Below are positions 1-11,246 of a stretch of DNA of 64,000 nt, one piece after another; positions within the stretch are counted from its first letter, which is position 1; every line of letters starts with the position of its first letter. The translations under genes and the position numbers were made by a program. Location of the stretch: NCBI GenBank assembly GCA_001557505.1, contig LSAX01000013.1:124001-188000 (forward strand). The letters are read 5' to 3'. The DNA comes from Reticulascus tulasneorum (Eukaryota; Ascomycota; Sordariomycetes; Glomerellales; Reticulascaceae). Below the pieces are notes generated by a model. It made no database searches, had not been told where the DNA came from, and was given only the letters and a program-made list of their open reading frames with translations.

Positions 1-2671
1 TGAAGAAACTTGGTAGTCCTTGGACACCACCTCGAACCCTGTCATACAACCCCGCTGAGCGATCCGTCTTAGTGACATCCCCATCGGACAGCGGCTCCTA
101 CGAATTGATCAATCTTCCCAGAGATGGATCTGGTGCCATCGAACCAGCAGAATCGAAACGTGGCCCGGGAAACTCCGCCATTTTTGTTGCGCGGAATCGT
201 TTTGCTGTTTTGAATGTCGCCAGCCAGAACATCGACATCAAAGATCTCTCCAACAATACCACCAGAACCTTCAAACCACCTGTCGGGACTACCGATATCT
301 ACTTTGGTGGGACCGGTAACCTCCTTGTCATCACGCCTACGGCTGTCCATCTCTACGACATTCAGCAGAAGAAGAGCATTGCTGAGCTTTCTGTCAACGG
401 AGTTAAGTACGTCGTATGGTCCAACGATGGCCTTTATGCAGCCCTTCTGAGCAAGCACAACGTCACAATCGTCACGAAGACACTTGAGCAGGTGAGCACA
501 CTGCATGAGACCATCAGGATCAAGAGCGCCACCTGGGACGACGCCGGTGTTCTGCTGTATTCGACTCTCAACCATATCAAGTACACGCTGCTTAACGGCG
601 ATAACGGTATCGTGAGGACTCTCGACCAAACGGTGTATTTGGTGCGAGTGAAGGGCCGCAATGTCTACTGCCTCGACCGATCCGCTAAGCCGAAGATTTT
701 GCACGTTGACCCGACCGAGTATCGTTTCAAGCTTGCTCTCGTCAAGAGAAACTACGAAGAGATGCTACAGATCATCCGAAACTCGAGTTTGGTTGGGCAG
801 TCCATCATCTCGTATCTGCAGAAAAAGGGATACCCGGAGATTGCATTACAGTTCGTGCAGGACCCCACCACCCGATTTGAGTTGGCTATCGAGTGTGGTA
901 ATCTCGACGTTGCTGTTGAGATGGCCAAGCAACTGGATAAACCCAAGCTTTGGACGAGACTGAGCGCGGAAGCTTTGGCTCATGGAAACCACCAGACTGT
1001 GGAGATGTGTTATCAAAAGCTGAAGCAGTTTGACAAGCTTTCTTTCCTCTACTTGTCTACAGGCGATCACTCGAAACTTGCCCGAATGGCCAAGATTGCT
1101 GAGCATCGTGGCGACTTCACCTCTCGCTTCCAGAATGGTCTTTTCTTGGGCGAAGTGGAGGATCGAATCCAGATGCTCAAGGAAATTGACTTGTGTAAGT
1201 TGCATTCCTCCTCCCTCAAATATGAGAACCTGCTGACGATGTTTAGATCCTCTGGCATATATGACAGCCAAGTCAAATGGGCTGGACGAGGAATGCCAAT
1301 CAATATTAGAGGCTACTGGCCTAACAGAAGAGGAACTAACAACACCAACCATCGGAGAGCCCCTGGCACCTCCAAAGCCTGTCGTCTCAACATACAAGGC
1401 CAATTGGCCGACGAAGGCTACTTCTCAATCTTTCTTTGAGAAAGCCCTCCTTGGTCAGGTCGAGGGATTGTCTCTTGAGGACGAGCCTGCTGCAGGGACC
1501 AACTCCTTCGGTTTGGACGAAACTGCAGAAGACGATGTTGCTGCCAAGAGAAACGGTGGGCTGGCTGATGGAGAGGACGACGAAGATGCCGCAGGATGGG
1601 ACATGGGCGAAGACATTGTTCCCGAGGTTGACAGCGATTTCGTCAACGTTGAAAGTGCCGATGCTGGTGGAGCCGGCAGCAGTGAGGCTGATCTTTGGGC
1701 TCGCAATTCTCCTCTCGCCGTTGATCACGTTGCCGGCGGATCCTTCGAGACGGCCATGCAGCTCCTCAACCGACAAGTAGGAGCTGTAAACTTCGCGCCT
1801 CTGAAGCCACGATTCCTCGAGGTATACCAGGCTACCAGGACATACCTTCCTGCCTCTGCAAATCTACCCCCCCTGATAAACTATGTCCGGCGCACCATCG
1901 AGGAGACAGATCCCAGAAAGGTCTTGCCCATTGTGCCTCGGGATCTGGAATACCTTGCCTCGAACGACCTCCAAAAGGGTTACGATTCCATGAAGGCAAA
2001 CAAACTTGATGACGGACACAACATCTTCAAGGGCATCCTGCACGCCATTCTAATCAATGCTGTCTCAGGTGAAAGTGAAGTTGCCGAGGCAAAGAAACTC
2101 ATCACATCTGCAAGCGAGTACACTGTCGCGATGGCAATTGAACTGAGCAGAAGAAAACTTGGTACCACCGATGTTGTTGCTAAGGACAGCGAGAAACTGA
2201 AGCGGAGTCTGGAGCTGTCGGCGTATTTCACCATACCCAAGATCGAAGTGCCACATCGACAGCTTGCCCTACTTAGCGCCATGCAACTGGCGGTGAAGAA
2301 CAAGAACTACAACTCGGCGTTAAGTTTCGCTAACCGGATCATTGCAAATGGTGGCTCAAGCAAGATCCTAGAAAATGCAAGTTCAGACTCCGATATAGCT
2401 ATCTTGAATCATCACTAACCGCTCACAGGCCAAGAGAACCAAGGCTCAATGCGAGCGCAACCCTCATGATGCAATTGAGATTGAATTCGACCAGTTCGCC
2501 GAGTTCGAGGTCTGCGCCGCCAGCCATAGTCCCATCTACAGTGGCACGTCGTACGAGGAGTGCGCCTTTGATGGATCTAAATATCACTCCAAGTACAAGG
2601 GTACTGTGTGCAGAGTCTGTGAGGTGTGCGAGGTTGGTAAGCATGGCAGCGGCTTGAAGCTTTTCGCATAG
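1..2671 (+). CDS. COP1/RET1: Coatomer subunit alpha (alpha-COP), 3' part
   Basis: Scaffold subunit of the COPI coat, which drives retrograde Golgi-to-ER vesicle traffic. The gene enters from the left edge in frame (first full codon at base 3), so the N-terminal WD40 propeller is missing. Exons: <1-1194, 1247-2376, 2429-2671. Splicing at 1195-1246 restores the family sequence EIDLYPLAYMTAKSNG. Visible parts are the end of the second propeller, the long alpha-solenoid, an acidic low-complexity linker (about bases 1480-1690) and the C-terminal COPI domain that binds epsilon-COP. That domain ends in a cysteine-rich CRVCEVCEVG segment and the typical GSGLKLFA terminus. The last intron (2377-2428) uses a GC donor (gcaagt) instead of GT; only this choice joins ILEN to AKRTKAQCERNPHD. 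Single-copy housekeeping gene; identification is firm. Confidence 0.97.
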
Positions 2672-3115
2672 AGGCTAGGATAACGGTATTGATGGACGAG
2701 ACAACGACAAGGAGCGACATAGCCTCCCAGAATTGGGTGGCTCTGGAAAAAAGTTACTTAGAGATGTGTAGAATGTCTGAGTGATGTCGAGCGGGTCCTT
2801 GCCATAGGTAGCACTACTTGAAGCAGGAATTACAAAGATTCATGGGCTGATCGAGTGTTTTTCTCTGACGCTCGGCATCATATGGCCGGGACTCGAGGCG
2901 TCTACTCCCATAGCTTTAAACAGCATCCTCTTGGGGATATATTCAACCTGACACCGGGGTCTAATCACAGGTCGTATAGCAAGTCATTGCCTCAACAGGT
3001 CAGATAAATAAGCTGCAGACGTGTTGCACCTTCCAAAAACGCCAATGGCGTTGATTCCATGCCATTTGTGGTCTAAGTAGTATTACAACGCGCACACTGT
3101 GACACTACACCGCTT
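2672..3115. other. Convergent intergenic spacer
   Basis: The 444 bp between the stop codons of alpha-COP (+) and Rpn12 (-) should carry both 3' UTRs. I see no ORF with family character and no repeat. Confidence 0.7.
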
Positions 3116-3997
3116 CTACACAATGGTCTCCAGCTCACGAGCATAGCCCAGTGTATTCTCGATGATCATCTGGCTCATCTCCTTCTCTTGCCCACCGTTT
3201 TCCGCGCTGGCCTCGGCGGCATCGGGGAAGAAGATTTGGCCGTCGTTAATGATCCAACCACGCTGTTTGGCAAACTCGATCACGGCGCCTTCGGATTCTA
3301 GGAAGAGAAGAGACTTGGTTGAGCTGATTGGGAGGCTGGGGTAGGCGCGCTCGCTGCTTGAAGCAATCTCGGATCGGATCTGGCTGGTTAGGATCTAATA
3401 CAAGTTTAGTTTGGCTTCTTCAAATGATGTCAGGTTTTCATGCCATACCTCTGAGAAGACGCCATATTCCTCGCACGGCACCTCTCTGCTCTTGGTTGCT
3501 TTCCAGACACGGTCGTAGCTCCCCTCCATCAACCATCTCTCCAAATGAATCGGGTAGCCCAGATATCGATCATTCTCGACATCACCACTATCGCCACCAC
3601 CTTCTCGGTTCGCCAAGGACTCCAGCTCGGAATGAAACTCCGCGTACCGTCCCTGCGTAAGCAACAGGAGCAAGTAGAGCCCCGTCACCTTGTTCCGCTC
3701 CGGCAAGTTCGGCGCGATAATCGAAGACGGGAGCTCATAAAACGGTTGTAGCTGCTGCACATAGCGGGTAAAGGCCTCAGGATTCCGTGCACGGATGGAA
3801 CATAGGGCGCCTTGTTCGTAGGTCTCGCGGGCGAGCGACAGAAGGTTTGCGGGTGTGGAGGATGTGGGCGTGAGGGCGTTTAGTTGCAGGAGAAGCAGCT
3901 TCGCTTTGGAGAGGAGCTTGGCGGCGTCGGCATAGGGCAGGGTCGAGCCTTGGGATTTCAGCTGGGAGAGGATCTGGGAGAGGGTGCGGTCGGCCAT
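3116..3997 (-). CDS. RPN12: 26S proteasome regulatory subunit Rpn12
   Basis: Non-ATPase lid subunit of the 19S regulatory particle (PCI family), needed for lid assembly and proteolysis of ubiquitinated proteins. Exons on the minus strand: 3997-3449 and 3394-3116, intron 3395-3448 (54 nt, GT-AG); 275 aa. The helical region runs through TGLYLLLLLTQGRYAEFHSE and LGYPIHLERWLMEGSYDRVWK. The C-terminal PCI winged helix (ILTSQIRSEIASSSERAY onward) ends in LGYARELETIV. I chose the ATG at 3997 (MADRTLSQIL) because its context CAACATGGCC is a good fungal start and the family usually begins near there. An in-frame upstream ATG at 4111 would add 38 residues of low similarity. Convergent with alpha-COP. 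Confidence 0.93.
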
Positions 3998-6941
3998 GTT
4001 GGCGGGCTGGGAGTGGTGGAGATGCTCGACGATGGGTCGGTGGTACGGGTATGTGTGTAGGAACTGAGCAGTTGCGTCAATCCCGAGTTTTTGCTGTGTT
4101 GTGTTGTTCATAGCTGGCTTGACCAGGCTGAGAGGCTGACGAAAGACGGTGGGAAATGGTAGTACTAATTGCTGACTAAGACAGAGCCGCTAAACCACAA
4201 ATTCACGTGCACGGCTTACAATGATCTCCGATTTCCGACTGGGACCTAGAGAAGCTTGGACTGAATTTCGGACAGGGCGCCTCCATCCCCAAAGCTTTTA
4301 ACAAAATCTCCGTTCGAAACCTTTCAAGACTCCCCCCCATCTGTCGGCCTGGACTCAGCCACAACTGGGAGATTGTCTTGTCAAGATGGCGCACTCATAT
4401 CCCAATAAGAGCCAAGCGCCAGGCTGACTGCGTCTCAGAGATGCAGCTGCTCGTCACTCTTTTGGCAGCCCAGTGCCCAGTGCCCCGTGCCCGAGTCTCC
4501 AGACCGTGTTATTCGGTCGGAAACTTGCAGATGTCACCGGAGAGGAATTCAGGGCAAAATCCGAATAGGGTTTTAGGTTCTTACTCTGCACCGATCTGCC
4601 GCCGCCGCCATTGTACAGCACTGGTGTGCACCCCCCGTCTCTTCGGCTACATTCTCTCTTTGCGGCTGAGAAGCTGGATGTTAGAGAACCGCATGCGGAC
4701 ATGGCCGTGAGGAATAACATCGTTTGTGCATTCCAGTTGGAGGAACCGGCGCTCTCCTCAACCCGGGATATCAAGGTTTTTTTTTTAAAGTCGGGTTGTA
4801 TGCGTGACTTTGTTGAATCTCGTGAAGATGTCCAGCTTCTCCCCGATATTCAGGGTGATGCGCGGGCTGTTGGTTTGCAGATCTAGTTAGGTAGGGGATG
4901 AACGAAGTCACAAGGGCTGGGAGTAGAAGGGTTGAGCACAGCCATGGCCTGGCCCTGTCGAATTAGGCCTTCACTGATCAATAGCCCAGGGCTATTGGAG
5001 TGTAGCTGGACCACGAGGCACACTCTGGACCAATGCCAAGTGGGGAGCGCTTGTTTGAAAGACGGATGCGGCGCTGCGCCTGTCCTTGATAGGGACACCA
5101 ACATTGTTGGCCATTGCCGTAGGCGTTTGAGGTTTCTCTGCTTCTTCCAAACTTTGACTCCCGGCTTCCCATGTGGTGATATTGGGAATTTCCAACAAGG
5201 AGGCGGTGAGGCCTATGTAGAGAGGTAGATGCCTAGAACGGAGGATGGTCATACGAATACATGAAGCACGCAAAGATGTGTGCATGTTGTTTCGAGGAGG
5301 CTGCAGTGTCACCCACCCCCCTGGAGGCGACGATGAAGTCTGGAGAAATTGGCCAGGAACGTCGAATCCCGGGGCTATTATCACAAAGTCGCACCACCAA
5401 AGAAAGACGACGGACGGCATCATGGGCTGTTTGAGAATGGTGTTCCAACAATAGCAACAGCAGCTGTGGCTGAGCCATCGAGGGCTGCGATCTATTAAAT
5501 TTCATGGGGTTTCTAGGCGCACTCGCAGCCTGGCTATTGAAGTGCTGGAACGCCGCTAACCTGCAGCCTGTGATGCAACCGGGGCAGCGCCTAACTCCAG
5601 GGGGCAAAATGACTCCGAGAGCTGAAGGGCGAGACGACGGAGGAACCTAAGATCGTGAACCTCATTTACTAACTTAAAACCGTTGGCGGCCGCTTCGGCA
5701 GTCTGGACAAAGGGTGCCCAGCTGATCTGTAATTGAAGTTTGCTATTAAGCACCTGGAAGTCCCTTTCTTCTCAATTCCAAATGCCGCCCTCCTCCTCGA
5801 CATTCCTTCCTTCCTACCTTCTTCGCCTCTTAATCGTCGTCAGCCATCAAATGTGACAGGAATGAGTTTCTCAACTCCAGGCCTTGGAACAACCCTTATT
5901 TTAACAGAGGATTTCTACTATATCCCCGCCAAAGCCCCAGGATGACGAGCTACAGGAATGCGCCATACGCGCGGCTTCTGCCGGGAGCTGCAGCGGCGGT
6001 AGATCCACAGCCATGGGCAGCCAATGTCATGCCCAAGTCAAGCCATTCAGGCACAGGGACGAGCACCTATCGATCATGTAAGTCTGCCCCCTGAACCGTT
6101 CCACCACCCACTGCAGCCTGTGTGATCCGCAAATTGGGGCCGACGGCGATTTGGAGTGGCACACATCGTTGAAAGGACCCTGGCCCGGCCTGGAGCCATT
6201 GGCAGAGAGCATCACCAAGGGTTGAGGGACGGAAAAGGAGCCAGAGTAAGCGACGACCAACCAGGAGATATCCTTTTCGGAGGGAGCAAAATCAAATCCA
6301 AGGAAACGGCTGAGCAATCGAGAACTGGATTCTCCGTGCTTATTATCACGGCTCTCGCGGATCGCATCACATTGCACCGCCATGTGGCAACTTCGTTATA
6401 GTGGCTTGCCCACCTCCCCCCCCCCGCCCCGGGTCCTGTCAGCTTTCCCGTCCTGCGCTGTTACGCAGTTACGCAGTTAATACGGCTTGGCGGTCGCAAT
6501 ACGCTCTTTGTTAGTGTGGCAGCGGATCATTCCAACAGCGACCCCTCGTCTGGCCGGGCCCCCCTCCTTGCTTTCTCCATCTTTTGACGCTGGCTTGGCT
6601 TGGCGACCTCACGAATGTCGGGCTCAAATTGTTTCAACTTGGCCTGAAAAAGAAACCTGGGCTAGGAGGAATCTCACCGTCTCGCGACCGCCAACTTTGA
6701 AAGACGACCTCTCCTCCATTGCTACCTGCCGCCGAAACCAGGCCTCCCACTTACTCTTTGCTCCTGTATTCCCGTCTCTTTGACAGATCCCTTCAACGAT
6801 ATTGTCTCGCCCAAATCGAAACGCCGTCGGGGGTGGCTAAATTTGGACCACTTGCCCGCAGTCAGATCCGTCTGTGACCCCCGCTGACGAAATCCTCCTA
6901 TTTATGCAGACCTTCAACCCCAGGAAAATCAATCTGTCGAA
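3998..6941. other. Long intergenic / leader region
   Basis: About 2.9 kb between the divergent starts of Rpn12 and the Skt5-like gene. It contains only short ORFs without family character, a C-tract near 6415-6430 and a small direct repeat (ttacgcag, twice, about 6462-6477). Probably promoters plus a long 5' leader of the Skt5-like gene; that is inference from spacing only. Confidence 0.5.
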
Positions 6942-9941
6942 ATGCCGCAACTCGGTGCGACATTCGTCCCTGGCGGGTTCGATGACTACTATATGCCAGA
7001 AGTCGTTGCGCCAGCACCCCAGAGGTATGGCTGCCTCCTTTGCGTGCCGGATGCGAAGTTGGAACTTGGCAGATGATGGCATTCGCTACCAACTTAAACG
7101 GGCCAGCTTACTGACGAGGGGTTAATACAGGGTGACGCCCCAAGTTCCTCAGAACATGCAAGACGACCTCCAGCGCATGGAACTTGAAGCAAGAGAAGCC
7201 GAACCCAAACGAGGAAGCGCAACCTCCCCCACGACCCAGCACACCGGCCGACACGAGCGAGAACCGTCCCTGTCTTCGGTATTAACCAAGAGCTATAGTG
7301 ATGCTGGGCAGGCATCTAACCCGGACGAACAAAGTAAACAATTGACCGGAGCCTCGTCCGACGCGTTCAAACCATTCCAAGACGGCGCCACGAAATCTAG
7401 CATCATGCAGCCGAGCGATGCGCCGACCTTCTCGCCGTTTCCCAAGGTGAAAGGCGAAAATATCCCACCCAGTGACGAGGAGAAGGAAGAGATCTTGTGG
7501 AATGCTCGAAAACATGTACTCCACTCCAACAACGTGTCCATGCAGCTCTCTTGGGCCAGAGATACATTGGCCTGGGTGGAGATTGTCATGGATGCGCAAT
7601 CCAGAGAGCTCGCTGGAAAATCGCGGCCGCCGACGCCGAAAGTCGAGCACGAGCTTCGAGTCGATGCGCTCAACATTATCCAATACCTTTCTGGACAAGA
7701 GCATCCCGAGGCGTTATTTATGAGAGCGAAGTGGCTCGAGTTTGGGAAGTTTGGGTTCCGTGCAGACAAAAGAGAGGCCTACAATGGGTACAAGAAGGCG
7801 GCGGACCTGGGTTATGGCCGCGCCGAATACCGCATGGGCATGCTGTATGAGAACTCCAACGACTTCAACAAGGCCACGGAGCATTATTATTTGGGGTTGA
7901 AACTTAAGGACTCGGCAGCATCTTACCGACTAGGAATGATGTGTTTGCTTGGACAACATGGCCATGTCAAGGATCTTGCGCGCGGCCTGGAGCTCATAAA
8001 CAGTGCTGCAGACTCGGCGGATGAAGATGCACCGCAAGGAGCGTATGTCTTCGGCATGCTCCTCGCAAAAGATTTGCCGGACATCAACATTCCCGAGGCG
8101 TTGCTGCCCGTAAACATGAAGACATCTCGGATGTACATCGAAAAGGCAGCCTACCTGGGATTCGCCAAGGCGCAACTTAAGATGGGCCAGGCATACGAAC
8201 TCTGTCAACTTGGCTGCGACTTCAACCCAGCATATTCTCTCCATTACTATGGCCTCGCTGCCAAGCAAGGTCAGCCCGAAGCGGCCCTCGGAGTCAGCAG
8301 ATGGTTCCTGTTTGGTTATGAGGGCATCTTCAACAAGAATGAGCAGCTGGCATACAAGTACGCCAACGAGGCTGCATTGCAGAAGCTGCCAACCGGCGAG
8401 TTCGCCATGGGTTATTACTGCGAAATTGGTATCCATGTGCAGAAAGATTTACGCCAAGCTAGAACCTGGTATGAACTGGCTGCAGAGCATGGAAACAAAG
8501 ACGCGGTCGGTAGACTTGAATCTCTGAATCAATCCAAGAGTCTCACGAAGGCGGACCACGAAACGACAACCTTGACGAGAATCAAATCACAGCATGGGTC
8601 ACAACGAGGAAAGAGGCCAGATCGGTTCAAGCAAACACAGGTCATGCCGACATTAGCGGAGAGCGCGCCGTCAACGCCAGTTGATGGACGAGCTGGGCTT
8701 CCCTCGTCGTCGTCGTTCAACGCTGTTAACCCATCTCCGAAGGTGTCACCCCAGCCATCACCCAGAACCAATCCCACAATTGTACAAGATACCGCAGACT
8801 ACCCGGATCCCTCCCGCCACTCTTCAATGGGCAACAGACCGCCGGCATTCAACATCAATCTTGACACAAATCTAGCGATGAGACCGAAATCGGTGGCTCC
8901 GTACCCAGAAGATGACAGACCGGCACCTCTCAATCTTAGTCGACCCAAATCTACGGCCCCGTATCCAGATGATGACACACCTGGAAAGCCTCCCTTGTCT
9001 CCTCATTTCAACCCTGGCATACGGCCATCCACCGGCCCTCAGGCTGATCGTCCAATGAGTGCGTTCGGCATCCGGCCAGTGAGCCCTGGAGTGCATGGTG
9101 GCATACAGCCAGGCCCTGGGCCGGGGCTCCGGACATCGTCCCAATCTACAGGAAATTTGGTGCCTCCTGCTGGGGGGATCCCCGAGGACGAGTTGTGTCC
9201 GCTGGCTGGGAGCCGCAACGTCCCTCTAGTTACCGACAGCCTAGTCCAGGAGCGGCCGGACAGAACTACCCCAGAAACGATGTGAGGCCGAATCAAAGAC
9301 CTGCGACAACTCAACCGTACCCAACGGCTGGCGGACCAGTAGGCAATCCATCGATAAACAAACTCACAAAGCAAAATCCCAATTACAACAAGCCCCAACC
9401 TTCACCACCTGGTGCCTTCCCGACAGGAGGCTACGGGCCGAGAGACTACGGCCAACCTGCTTCGCCAGCCACATTGGTGTCACCGGCGCACCCCGGACGA
9501 GACTACGGTCCGAGAACATCTTCTCGGCCGGTTACTACGGAACCGCATCCAAGACCAATGTCCGACAACTACGGACACGGCAGGCCTGAACGAGTTGACT
9601 CTCTTCCCCCGGGGCAACCAGGGCATTCGCGGATAAACAGTGGGCAAGGTCTTCGCCCGACACCTCTGAAAGATCGACCGGATCTCGTCGACCATGGTCG
9701 GGCGGGCAGTGCCCCTCCATCGTCTCAACCTCGTCCGCAACAAAAGCCGAGCCCGGCTCCAAGTGCTGCGACAATCCCGACATCAAATGCTAAGCCACAA
9801 GGTCAAGGTCAAGGTCAAGGGCCTGCCACGTTTGAGGCGATGGGCATTCCCCAGGGCAAGAATGACGATGATTGTGTAAGTCTTTTCAGGTGAAGACTCG
9901 TTGAATTATGTGTACTGACAATCATTTAGGTTGTAATGTAA
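6942..9941 (+). CDS. Sel1-repeat chitin synthase activator, Skt5/Chs4-like (frame break in tail)
   Basis: Skt5/Chs4-type proteins recruit and activate class IV chitin synthase (Chs3 in yeast) at septa and growing tips. Exons: 6942-7024 (MPQLGATFVPGG...), 7131 onward, and 9930-9941. Sel1-like repeats occupy roughly residues 215-480 (for example AYNGYKKAADLGYGRAEYRMG and ARTWYELAAEHGNKDAVGRLE). The Pro/Gly/Ser-rich tail ends FEAMGIPQGKNDDDC|VVM. The intron 9876-9929 lies between the CaaX cysteine and VVM, giving CVVM, the prenylation box known in Skt5. The long frame opened at 7131 runs to 9285, but the conserved tail continues in another frame (about 9123-9875). The switch falls within about 9123-9192, beside a run of six G at 9171-9176, and no canonical intron fits. 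Either a base is missing in the assembly or the gene is truly frameshifted. Confidence 0.9.
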
Positions 9942-10841
9942 ATGCGTACTGGAATCTAGACGGAATCCGGAAATACAGTGTGTTTCGCATTTACCACTGC
10001 TGATGGCAGGGGACCCCGACATATGTTCGCGTGTAGATATTCGAGAAACGGTGAAGGGAATGGCAAAGGTCGGGGCCATCGGGAGGGAAGGACTTTCAAG
10101 TCTAATCGGAAATAGGAGACATCCTCTTGCGTTGGCTAGCTCTCTGGCGGCTAGTGGCAGCATGGTTTAGCAGGTAGATTTGCTAAACAAGAAACGTCTG
10201 TAGAATAGCATTAATGAGTACTCGATCAAACTGGACCAGAGGACACTGATGCCGGCGTATGATGCCAAGTGGGTTTAAGGCCACTGGCAGGAGGTATAAA
10301 CGAAGACCCTTCCTAGCTCATCCAAAAAGGCGACATGATAACATTTGAATATTCGTCTGCCTGCTCATAACCCGATCGTCTTTGCCCTCCACTGTCTCAT
10401 AGCAGACTCATAGCAGACTCATAGCGAAAAAAACTCGCGGTTTATCAGCATTCGCTCCCATGACAAGCGCAAGGGGTATGCTGAGGCGGTCAGCAAATAA
10501 TTAGACGGAATTGTTTCGAGTCAGATCTACTGCAGAGTACAATTGTTGATCATCTTGTCGCATAGAGCCCGAAGTATTAGGTCAAAAGGCCGTCCAGACT
10601 TAACACCACCAAGTATAAAGGTGTTGTTGCTCTGACACGACTTCAACTCCTAGAGAACAGGATTACGAAATGAAGATCTTCATGATAGCTAACTGTAGAA
10701 TGGTAAAGTTCTGATTTCATTTCCCTTTGAATCCCGCGAATTTCCAAGCCCTCAGCACAGGTTGGACCAGATGCAGGTGCCTCTGCCAACCTTGTAGAGG
10801 GCATGCCGCTGCTCTAGGAGGCTTAAAGCCCAACAAGACAT
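9942..10841. other. Intergenic region
   Basis: 900 bp between the Skt5-like stop and the stop of the minus-strand small secreted gene. Apart from the short tandem repeat at 10396-10425 I see no gene-like ORF. Confidence 0.6.
10396..10425. repeat. 11-bp tandem repeat
   Basis: ctcatagcaga is present twice plus a partial third copy (10396, 10407, 10418). A short perfect minisatellite in noncoding DNA. Confidence 0.8.
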
Positions 10842-11246
10842 TTAATTGGCAAAACAACAAATGAAGTCCTTGCCACCAGGGCACAGCGGATCTATGAGGA
10901 CGATTTAGCACTTGGGGTGAGGTATACACACCCGAGACTATTGGCGGGAAGTCTTACCATCATTATATGATCCTGGACACTTGTTCCTCCACTTGCACCT
11001 AGTGAAGAAGCCAAAACACTGCTGCGCCCCCATATCGCACCCCCAGATATTAGCTGGATCGCTTGGGCATGGCCAGTTCCCACTGGTGCCCTGAATCGCC
11101 TTTCCACCCCACGTATTCCTGCACTGGTTATAGTCGAGGCAGACGCAGGTGCCGGAATTCCCGTAGCTGCCGGAACAGGGGCCGCCGTTCCAGGCAAGAA
11201 GTGTCTGGGGCAGGAGGAAAGCAGTGTAGATCAGGAGGAGCTTCAT
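10842..11246 (-). CDS. Small secreted cysteine-rich protein (12 Cys)
   Basis: Exons 11246-10958 and 10891-10842, intron 10892-10957 (66 nt, GT-AG); 112 aa. MKLLLIYTAFLLPQTLLA is a typical signal peptide, followed by mature WNGGPCSGSYGNSG. The mature chain has twelve cysteines, an even number suggesting six disulfides. Splicing matters: without it the ORF ends at GKTSRQ, whereas the second exon adds DPLCPGGKDFICCFAN and brings in the last three cysteines. A terminal CPG-x(n)-CC motif also occurs at the end of other small secreted fungal proteins. Function unknown; candidates are an effector, an antimicrobial peptide or a wall-associated protein. An in-frame ATG at 11309 would precede the signal peptide and is unlikely. 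Isolated by about 1-2 kb on both sides. Confidence 0.75.

Noticed and set aside
4203..6783. Multiple ORFs of 60-140 codons upstream of the Skt5-like gene
   Set aside because: They overlap on both strands, share no family features and have no splice support.
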